NCBI GenBank assembly: GCA_041060555.1
Contig: JBEUDS010000003.1
Source of the DNA: CAUJIW01 sp963205175
GTDB lineage: Bacteria; Pseudomonadota; Alphaproteobacteria; Sphingomonadales; Sphingomonadaceae
Strand: one strand, 5' to 3'
DNA: 64,000 nt
Shown here: piece by piece, positions 27,424 through 36,444 of the stretch
Layout: every line of letters begins with the position of its first letter
Position numbering within the stretch: the first letter of the stretch is position 1
Translations under genes and position numbers: made by a program
Notes under the pieces: generated by a model
Databases searched by the model: none
What the model saw: the letters and a program-made list of their open reading frames with translations, nothing else
Told to the model about the DNA's origin: nothing

Positions 27424-27636
27424 GACGCTCTCCCCTATGGCCGGCACCGTGGCGCGAAGGACGCTAGCTCAATTGCCGAGGTTCTGGGCGCCACGGGGAA
27501 ACAGTGGCTGACGCGGCGACTATAGCCTGCTTGGCCGGCGGGCGCGACCCCGCCCTGTCGGCTTTGGCAGGCGGCGCGCTGACATGCCGCGCCTATGGTG
27601 CGGGCGCTCAGGAGTCCGGTGGAGGAGAGGAAAGGC
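27424..27636. other. Divergent intergenic region, EF-G-like gene / reductase gene
   Basis: 213 bp of GC-rich DNA with divergent starts on either side. The ribosome site GGAGAGGAAAGGC before ATG 27637 is clear. I cannot place promoter boxes. Confidence 0.3.
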
Positions 27637-28647
27637 ATGGCGACGATGCGGCAATGGGTGCTGGCGGATCGCCCGACCGGGCGGCCACTCAAGGAGGACG
27701 ACTGGGCGCTGCGCGCGGTCCCGGTGCCGGAACCGGCGGACGGCCAGTTTCTGGTGCGGCTGCTGTGGCTCGGCTTCGACCCCGCGCAGAAGGGCTGGAT
27801 GGAGAACGTCGCCGATTATGTGGCGCCGATGGCGCTGGGCGATGTCATGCGTGGCTCCGGCGTCGGTCAGGTGGTGCGCTCCCGTCATCCCGATTTTGCG
27901 GAGGGCGCCCTGGTGGCAGGCCAGTTCGGCTGGCAGGAATTTGCCCTGAGCGACGGTCGCGACGTTGATCCGGTGCTGCCGGGCGTGCCGCCGACGGCGA
28001 TGCTGGGGGTGCTGGGGCTGACCGGCCTTACCGCCTATTGCGGCCTGTTCAAGCTCGGCGAGCCTATCGCTGGCGATACGGTTCTAGTGTCGGGGGCGGC
28101 GGGCGCCACCGGGTCGGTGGTCGGGCAGCTGGCCCGCCTGGCTGGCTGTCGGGTGGTCGGCATCGCCGGTGGCGCCGACAAGTGCGCCTGGCTGACCGGG
28201 GAGCTGGGCTATGACGCCGCCATTGACTACAAGGCCGGCCCGATCCGTCCCCGTCTCAAGGCACTGCTGCCTGGCGGCGCCGACGTGGTTTACGACAATG
28301 TCGGCGGTGCCATCCTCAACGACATGCTGGCGCACATCGCCACCGGCGCCCGGGTGGTGATCTGCGGCGGCATCTCCCGCTATCAGACCGGGCGGATGCC
28401 GGCCGGGCCGGAGAATTATTTCAACCTGGTGTTCCGCCGCGCCACCATGCGCGGCTTCATCGTGCTCGACTGGGCCGCCGAGTTTCCCGCCATCCGGCGC
28501 CGGCTGGCTGGCTTTATCGCCGACGGTCGGCTGCAATACCGCGAGGACATCCAGCACGGCTTCGAGAACGCCCCGCGCACGTTGATGCGACTGTTCGAGG
28601 GCGCCAATTTCGGCAAGCAGCTGCTGCAGCTGGCCGAGCCGGCCTGA
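27637..28647 (+). CDS. NADP-dependent oxidoreductase, PTGR/MDR family (copy 1)
   Basis: 336 residues of the zinc-free medium-chain reductases (prostaglandin reductase/ leukotriene B4 dehydrogenase-like) that reduce activated double bonds with NADPH. Seen: FDPAQKGWM, the GLTGLTAYCGL loop, VLVSGAAGATGSVVGQLARL (dinucleotide motif), GIAGGADKCAWL, VYDNVGG and ARVVICGGISRYQ. It shares the family with the gene at 39776-40798. Convergent or unrelated genes flank it; the GST follows 149 bp later on the same strand. Confidence 0.88.
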   Translation: MATMRQWVLADRPTGRPLKEDDWALRAVPVPEPADGQFLVRLLWLGFDPAQKGWMENVADYVAPMALGDVMRGSGVGQVVRSRHPDFAEGALVAGQFGWQEFALSDGRDVDPVLPGVPPTAMLGVLGLTGLTAYCGLFKLGEPIAGDTVLVSGAAGATGSVVGQLARLAGCRVVGIAGGADKCAWLTGELGYDAAIDYKAGPIRPRLKALLPGGADVVYDNVGGAILNDMLAHIATGARVVICGGISRYQTGRMPAGPENYFNLVFRRATMRGFIVLDWAAEFPAIRRRLAGFIADGRLQYREDIQHGFENAPRTLMRLFEGANFGKQLLQLAEPA

Positions 28648-28796
28648 GGTCCGAACCCGCCATCGCCACGATGGGGGGCTCGCCCGGGCGGCGATTGCGC
28701 CCGTGCCGGGCCTGCGCCATCATCCGCGCCGATGCCCGTCGGGATCGCGGGCTGTGACAGCCATGGGCCCTGTGGGGCCAGAGTAGGGGGAGACGC

Positions 28797-29444
28797 ATGT
28801 CGCTGGTTTTTTACGGATTGCCGCTGTCGCCATTTGTCATGCGCGTGGCCATGGCCGCGCGCCTGAAGGGGCTCGATCTGCCGATGACGCCACCGCCGGG
28901 TGGTTTCGGGTCGGAGGAATATCGCAAGGTCAACCCGCTGGGTAAAATCCCCTCGCTGGAGATCGACGGCCGGGTGCTGCCGGAGTCGGAGGTGATCTGC
29001 GAATATCTCGACGATCTGCACCCGACGCCGGCGCTGCGCCCCGCCGACCCGGAAGCGCGTGCCCGTAACCGGCTGCTGTCGCGGGTGGCGGACATCTACG
29101 TGATGAACCCGATGCTGCCGATCTTCCGCAACCTCGATCCGGCCACCCGCGACCCGGCGGCCATCGCCACGGCGGTCGCCGACAGCCTGGCCGGGCTCGA
29201 CAAGCTGGAGGCCTTCATCCAGCCGGGGCCGTGCGCGCAGGGCGACACGCTGACCCTGGCTGATTGCGCGCTGGTGCCGATCCTGCTGTTCGTCGAGAAA
29301 GTACCGCCGATGTTCGGTGGTCCGGCCGACAGTTTCGCCGGCCGGCCGAAGGTCGCCGCCTACTGGCAGGCGGTGCAGGCCAATCCGGTGGCTGCTGGCA
29401 TTCTGGCCGAGATGAAGGCGGCGCTGGCGGCGGTGGGCTTCTGA
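28797..29444 (+). CDS. Glutathione S-transferase family protein
   Basis: 215 residues. The N-terminal thioredoxin-like domain shows PLSPFVMRVAMAARLKGL with Ser/Pro in the active-site region, the cis-Pro motif GKIPSLEIDG, and PESEVICEYL for glutathione binding. The C-terminal helical domain ends TLTLADCALVPILLFV. It could detoxify electrophiles or open epoxides, which fits the nearby epoxide hydrolase and reductases. ATG at 28797 follows AGGGGGAGACGC. Confidence 0.88.
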   Translation: MSLVFYGLPLSPFVMRVAMAARLKGLDLPMTPPPGGFGSEEYRKVNPLGKIPSLEIDGRVLPESEVICEYLDDLHPTPALRPADPEARARNRLLSRVADIYVMNPMLPIFRNLDPATRDPAAIATAVADSLAGLDKLEAFIQPGPCAQGDTLTLADCALVPILLFVEKVPPMFGGPADSFAGRPKVAAYWQAVQANPVAAGILAEMKAALAAVGF

Positions 29445-29461
29445 CAGGCGACGGTAGGGCA

Positions 29462-29490
29462 AAGGGGCGACCCCGGTGGGGCCGCCCCTT
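29462..29490. terminator. Hairpin between convergent GST and SDR genes
   Basis: AAGGGGCG (29462-29469) pairs with CGCCCCTT (29483-29490); the inner CCCC/GGGG extends the stem. It sits between two convergent stops, so it can serve both strands. Confidence 0.65.
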
Positions 29491-29513
29491 GTCGTGAACG
29501 CCGATCGCCAGGG

Positions 29514-30278
29514 CTATTGAGCCGTCAGGCCGCCATCGACGACGAATTCCGCGCCGGTGATGTACTTGGCATCGTCGGAGGCGAGGAAGGCGATCATGGC
29601 GCCGATGTCCTCCGGCTGGCCCAGATCGCCCATCGGAATCGCCTGCTTGATGATGTCGAACTGTTCCGGATTGTCGCGCATGGCGACCTTCTGCATGTCG
29701 GTCCAGATCGAGCCCGGGTGCACCGAGTTGACGCGGATGTGTTCGCGCGCGCTTTCCATGGCGATGGTCTTGGTCATCAGCCGGATGCCGCCCTTGCTCG
29801 CGGAGTAGGCGGCGGTGCCCGGCACGCCGATCAGGCCGGCGACCGACGACAGGTTGATGATCGAGCCGCCGCGACCCTGCTTGCGCATCTGGGCCAGTCC
29901 TGCCCGGCAGCCGTAGAACACGCTGGTGAGGTTGACGTCGATCTGCTTGTGCCAGTCGGCGGCGGTGACCACGTCCATCATCCGCAGCACCGCGATGCCG
30001 GCGTTGTTGACCAGAATGTCGAGGCTGCCGAACTGGCTGACGGTGGCGTCGATTACCGCCGCCCATTGCGCTTCATCGGTAACGTCCTGCGCCATGGCGG
30101 CGGCCTGGTGGCCGGCCGCGCGCAGCTCGGCGGCCCGGGCCTCGACGCCGGCGACATCGAGATCGGTCAGCATCAGGCGGGCGCCTTCCTGCGCCAGCCG
30201 CTGGGCGGTGGCGAAACCCAGGCCGCCCGCGGATGCCGCGCCGGTGACCAGCGCGACCTTGCCGTTCAATCCCTTCAT
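29514..30278 (-). CDS. SDR-family oxidoreductase (1)
   Basis: 254 residues, classical short-chain dehydrogenase. Cofactor motif TGAASAGGLGFA (with an extra residue relative to TGxxxGIG), NNAG, catalytic SSVAG with Ser, then YSASK (Tyr-x3-Lys), and PGSIWT. It oxidises or reduces a secondary alcohol/ketone with NAD(P). Substrate unknown. It faces away from the DUF35/thiolase operon start, sharing a 227-bp intergenic region. Confidence 0.88.
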   Translation of the reverse strand: MKGLNGKVALVTGAASAGGLGFATAQRLAQEGARLMLTDLDVAGVEARAAELRAAGHQAAAMAQDVTDEAQWAAVIDATVSQFGSLDILVNNAGIAVLRMMDVVTAADWHKQIDVNLTSVFYGCRAGLAQMRKQGRGGSIINLSSVAGLIGVPGTAAYSASKGGIRLMTKTIAMESAREHIRVNSVHPGSIWTDMQKVAMRDNPEQFDIIKQAIPMGDLGQPEDIGAMIAFLASDDAKYITGAEFVVDGGLTAQ

Positions 30279-30505
30279 GTTGCTCTCCCCTCAAGGTTCT
30301 GGCGATGGTGCCGCCGGTGGCGGCCGTGCGCATCGGCTTGTCTGTCCGGTCCGCAACCTGCCCGACGGGCGGCGGCGCGCCTATCGGCCAAAAAGAATAG
30401 GGCGCCCGGGACGAGCGGCAACCGGTCGTCTTAGTGGATTTGACAGTGGGCGGTGCGCGCCCCGGGGCTTATCTCGGAAGCGTGGAAGTAACGCAGGATC
30501 GCGCC
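30279..30505. other. Divergent intergenic region upstream of the DUF35/thiolase operon
   Basis: 227 bp between divergent genes, probably holding promoters for both. A short hydrophilic extension in frame with the DUF35 gene (from 30434) is not favoured; the AGGA just before ATG 30506 is. No operator is evident. Confidence 0.35.
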
Positions 30506-30934
30506 ATGTCTAGCACGTCGCAACAGCGCCCCATCGCCGAGGGCCTCTTCACCTGGCCGGCGGCCGAGCCGCGCCTGATCGGCGGGCGTAACCGCGAGAC
30601 CGGCCGGATCGTCTTTCCCATGCCCACCGGCAACGAGGCGGCCCGCTACGAGGCAGTGGCGCTCGGTCGACAGGGCACCTTGTGGTCGTGGACCGTGCAG
30701 CGCTTCCTGCCCAAGTCGCCGCCCTATGCCGGGCCGGAGACGCCGGAGACCTTCCGCCCCTATGCGCTGGGCTATGTCGAGCTGCCGGGCGAGGTGATCG
30801 TCGAGAGCCGGCTGGTGGACGTCGACCCGGAGACCCTGCGCATCGGCCAGCCGATGGAGCTGACGATCGTGCCGTTCAAGACCACCGCCGAGGGTGTCGA
30901 GGTGTTCACTTACGCCTTCCGCCCCGCCACCTGA
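30506..30934 (+). CDS. DUF35 OB-fold protein lacking its zinc ribbon cysteines
   Basis: 142 residues. The OB-fold part is clear: ALGRQGTLWSWTVQRFLPK, YALGYVELPGEVIVESRLVD and LRIGQPMELTIVPFK. The upstream rubredoxin-like zinc ribbon normally has two CxxC pairs; here the equivalent segment (RLIGGRNRETGRIVFPMPTG) has no Cys, so no zinc site. DUF35 proteins partner with thiolase-like proteins for acyl-CoA work, for example in Ltp2-type aldolases. The thiolase-like gene starts 13 bp later, in line with a complex. Confidence 0.82.
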   Translation: MSSTSQQRPIAEGLFTWPAAEPRLIGGRNRETGRIVFPMPTGNEAARYEAVALGRQGTLWSWTVQRFLPKSPPYAGPETPETFRPYALGYVELPGEVIVESRLVDVDPETLRIGQPMELTIVPFKTTAEGVEVFTYAFRPAT

Positions 30935-30947
30935 CAGGACAAGACCC

Positions 30948-32090
30948 ATGGACGTATGCATCGTCGGCATCGGCATTCACCCCTTCGGACGCACCGAGGG
31001 CGTCAGCGGGCTGGAACAGGGGGTGTTCGCCGCCCGCCAGGCACTCGCCGATGCCGGTCTCGACTGGGCCGATGTCAACTGCGCCTATGGCGGTTCGGAT
31101 GCTTCCGGCAAGGCCGACATCATGGTCAACCATCTCGGCCTGACCGGTTTGCAGTTCATCAACGTCGCCAATGGCTGCGCCACCGGCGGCAGCGCGCTGT
31201 TCGGCGCCTATTCGGCCATCAAGTCGGGCGAGTTCGAGGTCGCCATGGCGGTGGGCTTCGACAAGCATCCGCGCGGCAGTTTCGACCCCAATCCGGCCGA
31301 CTGGGGCCTGCCGCAATGGTATGGCGACACCGGCTTCATGCTGACGACCCAATTCTTCGCCGCCAAGATTCAGCGCTACATGGCGCTGCACGGCATTTCC
31401 CGCCAGAGCCTGGCGCTGGTGGCCGAGAAGGCGTTCCACAATGGCGCGCTGGCGCCGCACAGCTGGCGCAAGCAGCCGGTGGACGTCGACACCATTCTCA
31501 ACAGCCAGATGGTCAATGACCCGCTGACCAAGTTCATGTTCTGCTCGCCCGCCGAGGGCGGCGTGGCGCTGCTTCTCGCCTCGGAGCAGCGCGCCAGGGC
31601 GCTGGGCGTGCCGCTGGTGCGGCTGAAGGCGGCGATCGTCCGCTCGCGCCAGCAGGGCTCGTTCGAGGTGTTCGCGCCGTCGATCGACGTCGAGCGCGGG
31701 CTGGGCGCGACGCCGATCGCCTCGCGGGCGGCGTTCGAGGCCGCGGGCGTCGGTCCGGAGGATGTCGATGTCGCCCAGCTGCAGGACACCGAGTCGGGTG
31801 CCGAGATCATGCACATGGCGGAAAACGGCTTCTGCGCCGATGGCGACCAGGAAAAGTGGCTGACGGAGCGGGCGACGTGGATCGGCGGGCGCCTGCCGGT
31901 CAATACCGATGGCGGCTGTCTGGCCTGCGGTGAGCCGATTGGCGCGTCGGGTCTGCGCCAGGTCTATGAGAACGTGGTGCAGCTGCGCGGCGCCGGCGGT
32001 GCCCGCCAGGTGCCGGGCACGCCGCGCATCGCCTATAGTCATGTCTATGGCGCGCCGGGCATCTCCGGCGTCACCATATTGGAACGCTGA
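30948..32090 (+). CDS. Thiolase-family protein (SCP-x/Ltp-like)
   Basis: 380 residues. The N-terminal nucleophile Cys is in NVANGCATGGSALFGAYSA. The C-terminal motif reads NTDGGCLACGEPIGASGLRQ: the usual GHPxG His is Glu, while the second Cys-bearing loop is kept. The remaining features (FMLTTQFFAAKIQRYM, DPLTKFMFCSPAEGGVALLL) belong to the SCP-x/lipid-transfer-like thiolases. Such proteins cleave beta-ketoacyl-CoA or act as retro-aldolases with DUF35. The changed His suggests altered chemistry, perhaps a subfamily trait. It is in the operon DUF35-thiolase-SDR-ThuA-ACAD. Confidence 0.85.
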   Translation: MDVCIVGIGIHPFGRTEGVSGLEQGVFAARQALADAGLDWADVNCAYGGSDASGKADIMVNHLGLTGLQFINVANGCATGGSALFGAYSAIKSGEFEVAMAVGFDKHPRGSFDPNPADWGLPQWYGDTGFMLTTQFFAAKIQRYMALHGISRQSLALVAEKAFHNGALAPHSWRKQPVDVDTILNSQMVNDPLTKFMFCSPAEGGVALLLASEQRARALGVPLVRLKAAIVRSRQQGSFEVFAPSIDVERGLGATPIASRAAFEAAGVGPEDVDVAQLQDTESGAEIMHMAENGFCADGDQEKWLTERATWIGGRLPVNTDGGCLACGEPIGASGLRQVYENVVQLRGAGGARQVPGTPRIAYSHVYGAPGISGVTILER

Positions 32091-32119
32091 AACGAACGGC
32101 CTGAGGGAGGACGAACATC

Positions 32120-32881
32120 ATGGACCTGAAACTGAAGGGCAAGACCGCGCTGGTCACTGGCTCCACCAAGGGCATCGGCCGCCGCATCGCCGATCTGCTG
32201 GCCGACGAGGGCGCCAACGTCGGCATATGCGCCCGCAACGCCGAGGAAGTCGCCGCCACCGTCAAGGCGCTGGAGGCCAGGGGTGTCAAGGCATTCGGCC
32301 AGACCGTCGATGTTGGCGACAAGGACGCGCTGCTGGGCTGGATCAACGCCGCCAGCGACGCGCTGGGCGGGCTGGACGTGTTCGTCTCCAACGTCTCGGC
32401 CGGCGGCGGCATGGAGGGCGATGCCTCCTGGCAGAAGAACTTCGACTATGACCTGATGCCGACGGTGCGCGGTGTCGAGGCCGCCAGCGCGCTGATGGAA
32501 AAGCAGGGCGGCGGCTCGATCGTGCTGATCTCCTCCACCGCCGCCATCGAGACCTTCATCGCGCCCCAGGCCTACAACGCCATCAAGGCCGCGCTCATCA
32601 CTTACGCCAAGCAGCTGAGCCAGGCGCTGGCGGCCAAGAACATCCGGGTCAACACGGTGTCGCCGGGCCCGATCTATTTCGCCGGCGGCGCCTGGGCGTG
32701 GATCGAGTCCGAAATGCCCGACCTCTACAAGGCAACGCTCGCCCAGCAGCCCAACGGCCGCATGGGCACACCGGAGGAAGTGGCCAGCGCGGTCGCCTTC
32801 CTGGCCGGCGAGGCTTCAAGCTGGATCACCGGCGTCAACCTGGTGGTCGATGGCGGCTTCACCAAGCGGGTGCAGTTCTGA
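32120..32881 (+). CDS. SDR-family oxidoreductase (2)
   Basis: 253 residues. TGSTKGIGRRIA is the cofactor motif, but the NNAG position reads SNVSAGGG; the catalytic Ser-Ser and YNAIK (Tyr-x3-Lys) are present, and SPGPIYFAGG follows. The pattern fits 3-oxoacyl reductase-type SDRs. The final TGA overlaps the ATG of the ThuA gene by one base (TGATG), so the two are translationally coupled. Confidence 0.88.
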   Translation: MDLKLKGKTALVTGSTKGIGRRIADLLADEGANVGICARNAEEVAATVKALEARGVKAFGQTVDVGDKDALLGWINAASDALGGLDVFVSNVSAGGGMEGDASWQKNFDYDLMPTVRGVEAASALMEKQGGGSIVLISSTAAIETFIAPQAYNAIKAALITYAKQLSQALAAKNIRVNTVSPGPIYFAGGAWAWIESEMPDLYKATLAQQPNGRMGTPEEVASAVAFLAGEASSWITGVNLVVDGGFTKRVQF

Positions 32882-33621
32882 TGGCCAGTCGCAAGACGGT
32901 CTATTTCGTCGCCTCGGGCAAGTATCACGACATCGACTTTGCCCGGCTGGAGGTGCTGAAGCTGCTGGCCGAGCACGACTATATCCGCACCATCGTGGCG
33001 CCGGACTATGCCGACACCGCGGCGATCGCGGCCAGCGATTTCCTGATTTCCTATACCTGCGACGTGGTGCCGACGGCCGAACAGACCCAGGTGCTGCGAG
33101 ATTATGTCGCCAGCGGCAAGCGCTGGTTCGCGCTGCACGGCACCAACTCCATCCTGCGCTTCCTGGCCAATGGTTTGGTGGACGCGCCGGAGGAGAACAA
33201 CCCGTTCATGGAGCTGCTGGGCACCCAGTTCAAGGCCCACCCGCCGATCGGCCCGTTCAAGGTCGAGGTGGTGGACAAGGCCCACCCGCTGACCCAGGGC
33301 ATCGATGATTTCGAGGTGGTGGACGAGCTCTACCTGTCCAAGCCGTTCGGGCCGATCCGCACGCTGATGAAGACCCGTTTCAAGGGAGAGGCGACCGGCT
33401 TCGTCGATGCCCAGTGGGACACCGATGACGTGCCGCTTTTCTATCTGCGCGATTTCGGCCAGGGCGCGGTGCTCTACATCACCCTGGGTCATTGCCGGGG
33501 TCATTATGACCTGCCTACCCTGGTGCCCTATTACCCGCACCCCGAGCGGTGTGCCTGGAATTACCCTGTGTACTACGATCTGCTGCGCCGTGGCATCCGC
33601 TGGGCGTTGCAGGAGTTCTGA
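32881..33621 (+). CDS. ThuA-domain protein (copy 1)
   Basis: 246 residues of the trehalose-utilisation/ThuA class I glutamine amidotransferase-like fold. Landmarks: LLAEHDYIRTIVAPD, SDFLISYTCD, VASGKRWFALHGTNS, HPLTQGIDDFEVVDELYLSK, and the C-terminal VLYITLGHCRGHYDLPTL. The usual role of ThuA (sugar oxidation) does not fit its neighbours, which are acyl-CoA and SDR enzymes. A second ThuA gene is at 38949-39767. The ATG at 32881 overlaps the SDR stop by one base. Confidence 0.87.
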   Translation: MASRKTVYFVASGKYHDIDFARLEVLKLLAEHDYIRTIVAPDYADTAAIAASDFLISYTCDVVPTAEQTQVLRDYVASGKRWFALHGTNSILRFLANGLVDAPEENNPFMELLGTQFKAHPPIGPFKVEVVDKAHPLTQGIDDFEVVDELYLSKPFGPIRTLMKTRFKGEATGFVDAQWDTDDVPLFYLRDFGQGAVLYITLGHCRGHYDLPTLVPYYPHPERCAWNYPVYYDLLRRGIRWALQEF

Positions 33622-33632
33622 GAGTAACGCCC

Positions 33633-34844
33633 ATGGATATGTCCTTCTCCGCCGAGGAACTGGCCTTTCGTGACGAGGTGCGGGCCTTCCTGCGCGACAA
33701 CCTGCCCGATCAGTTGCGGGTCGCCACCCACAACACCACCAGCGTGTTCGTCGAGAAGGACGTCAATCTCGAATGGCAGCGTATTCTCCACGCCAGGGGG
33801 TGGCTTGCCTACCAGTGGCCGGTCGAGGTCGGTGGTACCGGCTGGTCGCCGGTGCAGCGTTATATTTTCGAGAGCGAGTGCGCGCGCGCCGGCGCGCCGA
33901 CGCTGGTCGCGCTCAGCATGAAGCTGGTGGCGCCGGTCATCTACACCTTCGGCACGCCCGAACAGAAGGCGCATTTCCTGCCGCGCATCCTGTCGGGCGA
34001 CGACTACTGGTGCCAGGGCTTCTCGGAGCCGGGGTCGGGGTCGGATCTGGCCAGCCTGAAGACGCGGGCTGAACTGCAGGGCGACCACTATGTGGTCAAT
34101 GGCACCAAGATCTGGACCACCCACGCGCATCACGCCAACTGGCTGTTCTGCCTGGTCAAGACCGATACCACGGTGAAGCCGCAGCGGGGCATCACCTTCC
34201 TGCTGATCGACATGAACCAGCCCGGCATCGAGGTGCGGCCGATCATCACCATGGCTGGTGACCACGATGTCAATCAGGTGTTCCTCGACAATGTGAAGGT
34301 GCCGGTCGCCCATCGCGTCGGTGCCGAGGGGCAGGGGTGGGATATCGCCAAGTTCCTGCTGGAGAACGAGCGCGGCGGCGCCTGGCACGCGCCGGGACTG
34401 ATCGCCCAGTTCGAGAGCATCCGCGCCTCGGCGACCGGTCGCCCGAGCAGCCGACCGGGCGTGCCGCTGACCGACGATCCGGCGTTCGCCGCCAAGGCGG
34501 CCCGCCTTGAGCTGGAACTTTCGGCCTTCGAGATGATCGAGATGCGCATCCTCGGCGAGATGGCGCAGGGCCGGCGGCCGGGGCCGCAGACCTCGGTGGT
34601 CAAGCTGCTGGCCTCCAACCTGCATCAGGCAATCGACCAGTTCCGCCTCGACGTGTTCGGTTACGACGCGCTGCAACTGGAAACCCGGCGGCCGCTCTAC
34701 GGCAATGACCGGCCGGAAGCCATTGGCGATCCGGACGCGCAGCTGGCCATGCCGGCCTATCTCAACAGCCGGGCCTGGACGATTTTCGGCGGCACCAACG
34801 AGGTGCAGAAAAGCATCATCGCCAAGACCGTGCTCGGGCTCTGA
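33633..34844 (+). CDS. Acyl-CoA dehydrogenase (1)
   Basis: 403 residues, FAD-dependent alpha,beta-dehydrogenation of an acyl-CoA. Seen: DMSFSAEELAFRDEVRAFL, CQGFSEPGSGSDLASLKTRA, KIWTTHAHHANWLF, LDNVKVPVAHRVG and the C-terminal SRAWTIFGGTNEVQKSIIAK. The family base is usually a Glu near the middle or the C-terminal Tyr/Glu of the GGTNEVQ region; I cannot fix it. It is the last gene of the plus-strand operon, 11 bp after ThuA, ending before a terminator. Confidence 0.9.
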   Translation: MDMSFSAEELAFRDEVRAFLRDNLPDQLRVATHNTTSVFVEKDVNLEWQRILHARGWLAYQWPVEVGGTGWSPVQRYIFESECARAGAPTLVALSMKLVAPVIYTFGTPEQKAHFLPRILSGDDYWCQGFSEPGSGSDLASLKTRAELQGDHYVVNGTKIWTTHAHHANWLFCLVKTDTTVKPQRGITFLLIDMNQPGIEVRPIITMAGDHDVNQVFLDNVKVPVAHRVGAEGQGWDIAKFLLENERGGAWHAPGLIAQFESIRASATGRPSSRPGVPLTDDPAFAAKAARLELELSAFEMIEMRILGEMAQGRRPGPQTSVVKLLASNLHQAIDQFRLDVFGYDALQLETRRPLYGNDRPEAIGDPDAQLAMPAYLNSRAWTIFGGTNEVQKSIIAKTVLGL

Positions 34845-34870
34845 TCCGGGGTATGAGGACAGGAATGCGA

Positions 34871-34899
34871 AAGCCGCCCGGTGTGAAGCCGGGCGGCTT
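34871..34899. terminator. Bidirectional terminator, acyl-CoA dehydrogenase / MCP
   Basis: AAGCCGCCCGG (34871-34881) pairs with CCGGGCGGCTT (34889-34899), loop of 7. It is placed between the convergent genes, 26 bp after the dehydrogenase stop. Confidence 0.75.
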
Positions 34900-34922
34900 G
34901 CTGAATGGGCATGGCCCCCAGG

Positions 34923-36317
34923 TCAGTTGGCGACCTCGACCTTGTTGAGTTCTTCCAGCAGACGCACCACATCCTCGGATGCGACCTCGACCTTATTGAT
35001 CTCGGCCAGCGCTTCCTCCTCGCGCCCCTCGGCGTACAGACGGGCGGCCTCCTTGCCGTGCCTGTGGACCAGGGCATGCGGGCCTTCCAGTTCAGCGAAA
35101 GCGTGGCTGCACCGGTAGGGCGCGGCGGCGTCGCTGTAGTACCACTTGCCCAGCCGACAATGACGATGGTCGGACAGTTCATCGGCGTTGAGCTTCAGCC
35201 TGCCGTTCCACATGGCGACCAGGCGCTTTTTCCACATCACATGGTCGGCCTTGGCCAGCCGGATGATCTTGCCCTCGAAGGTCAGCTTGCTGATGGCGCG
35301 CAACTGCGGGCCGATGCCGGCTTCAAGTTGCTCCATGGCGGTGACCATGGCTTCCGATTGTTCGAGATTCTGCCGCGTCTTCTCGACGATGGTGTAGACA
35401 CCGCCGGAGACCTCAGCCGCCGCCTGATTCTGTTGCTCGACGATGTCGGCGATATCGCCGATGCGGTCGGTCATCGCCTCCACCCGCTGGCCGATGGCCT
35501 GGATGCGTTCGCCGACATCGGTCACCAGCGCGAAACCTTCCTCGCTGTACTGGCTGACGGCACCGATACTGCCGACGATGTCGTTGACGTCCTTGCACAG
35601 CTCGCCGATACGGGTCTTGATCTCTTCCGCAGCGCCGGAAGCCTGCTGGGCAAGGTTCTTCACCTCGCCGGCGACGACCGCGAAGCCGCGACCGGCTTCA
35701 CCGGCGCGCGAGGCCTCGATGGTGGCGTTGAGCGCCAGCAGCCGGGTCTGGGCGGCGATGACCTCGATCGAGCGGACAATGTCGCCGATCTGGGCGGTAG
35801 CCTTGCCCAGCGTCTCGACGCGCTCCCGCGTCACCGTGAAGGCCTCGACGATCTTCTCCATGGCGGTGACCGCCTGGCCAGTCTCGGCGACGCCGACCTT
35901 GGTCGCTTCCTGGACCTCGCTCGCCTCCTCGGCGGCGGTCTGGCAGTTGCGGTTGATCTCGCCGATGGACGCGACCATTTCCTCCACCGCCGCCGCCATG
36001 GTCTGGGTTTGGCCGGATACTTCCGAAGACGCGCTCAGCAGCCGGGCAGTGGCGATGGTCGTGTTGTTGGCGTGGATGCAGACATCGACGATATGGTCGG
36101 TGTTGTGCTGGGCATCATCATGCAGCTTTTCGCAAAGCTGCTGCAGAGCCTCGGCCAGCGGGCCATCCCGATGTTCCGGCCTGATCTTCAGGTCGCCGGC
36201 CAGCAGCCCCTGGATGCACCGCAGCGCATCCACATAATGCATGTCGAGCGTCGGGTCCGACTGACCGGCTTCGAAGGTGTCGGCGACAAGCGCCTGAAGT
36301 GCGGCGGCACCACTCAT
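34923..36317 (-). CDS. Soluble methyl-accepting chemotaxis protein with C-terminal CZB domain
   Basis: 464 residues with no transmembrane segment. The N-terminal region is helical. The signalling tip reads IEVIAAQTRLLALNATIEAS, then RAGEAGRGFAVVAGEVKNLA. The C-terminal chemoreceptor zinc-binding domain has KADHVMWKKRL, HRHCRLGKWYYS, HALVHRHGKEAA and a terminal helical run. The CZB Cys and His residues bind zinc; family members sense hypochlorite or zinc. It lies inside the catabolic region but on its own, between two convergent operons. No che genes are in the window. Confidence 0.92.
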   Translation of the reverse strand: MSGAAALQALVADTFEAGQSDPTLDMHYVDALRCIQGLLAGDLKIRPEHRDGPLAEALQQLCEKLHDDAQHNTDHIVDVCIHANNTTIATARLLSASSEVSGQTQTMAAAVEEMVASIGEINRNCQTAAEEASEVQEATKVGVAETGQAVTAMEKIVEAFTVTRERVETLGKATAQIGDIVRSIEVIAAQTRLLALNATIEASRAGEAGRGFAVVAGEVKNLAQQASGAAEEIKTRIGELCKDVNDIVGSIGAVSQYSEEGFALVTDVGERIQAIGQRVEAMTDRIGDIADIVEQQNQAAAEVSGGVYTIVEKTRQNLEQSEAMVTAMEQLEAGIGPQLRAISKLTFEGKIIRLAKADHVMWKKRLVAMWNGRLKLNADELSDHRHCRLGKWYYSDAAAPYRCSHAFAELEGPHALVHRHGKEAARLYAEGREEEALAEINKVEVASEDVVRLLEELNKVEVAN

Positions 36318-36444
36318 TGTTATCCCCCCTTATGATTCGCGCGGGTGTTCCCGCATCGGCATAGGGCGGTGATGGTAAAGAGATGGTGAACCAATTTGAC
36401 AATACGGTGACGTCACGCCCTGGCGTGAGAAACCGGGTTGCCGG

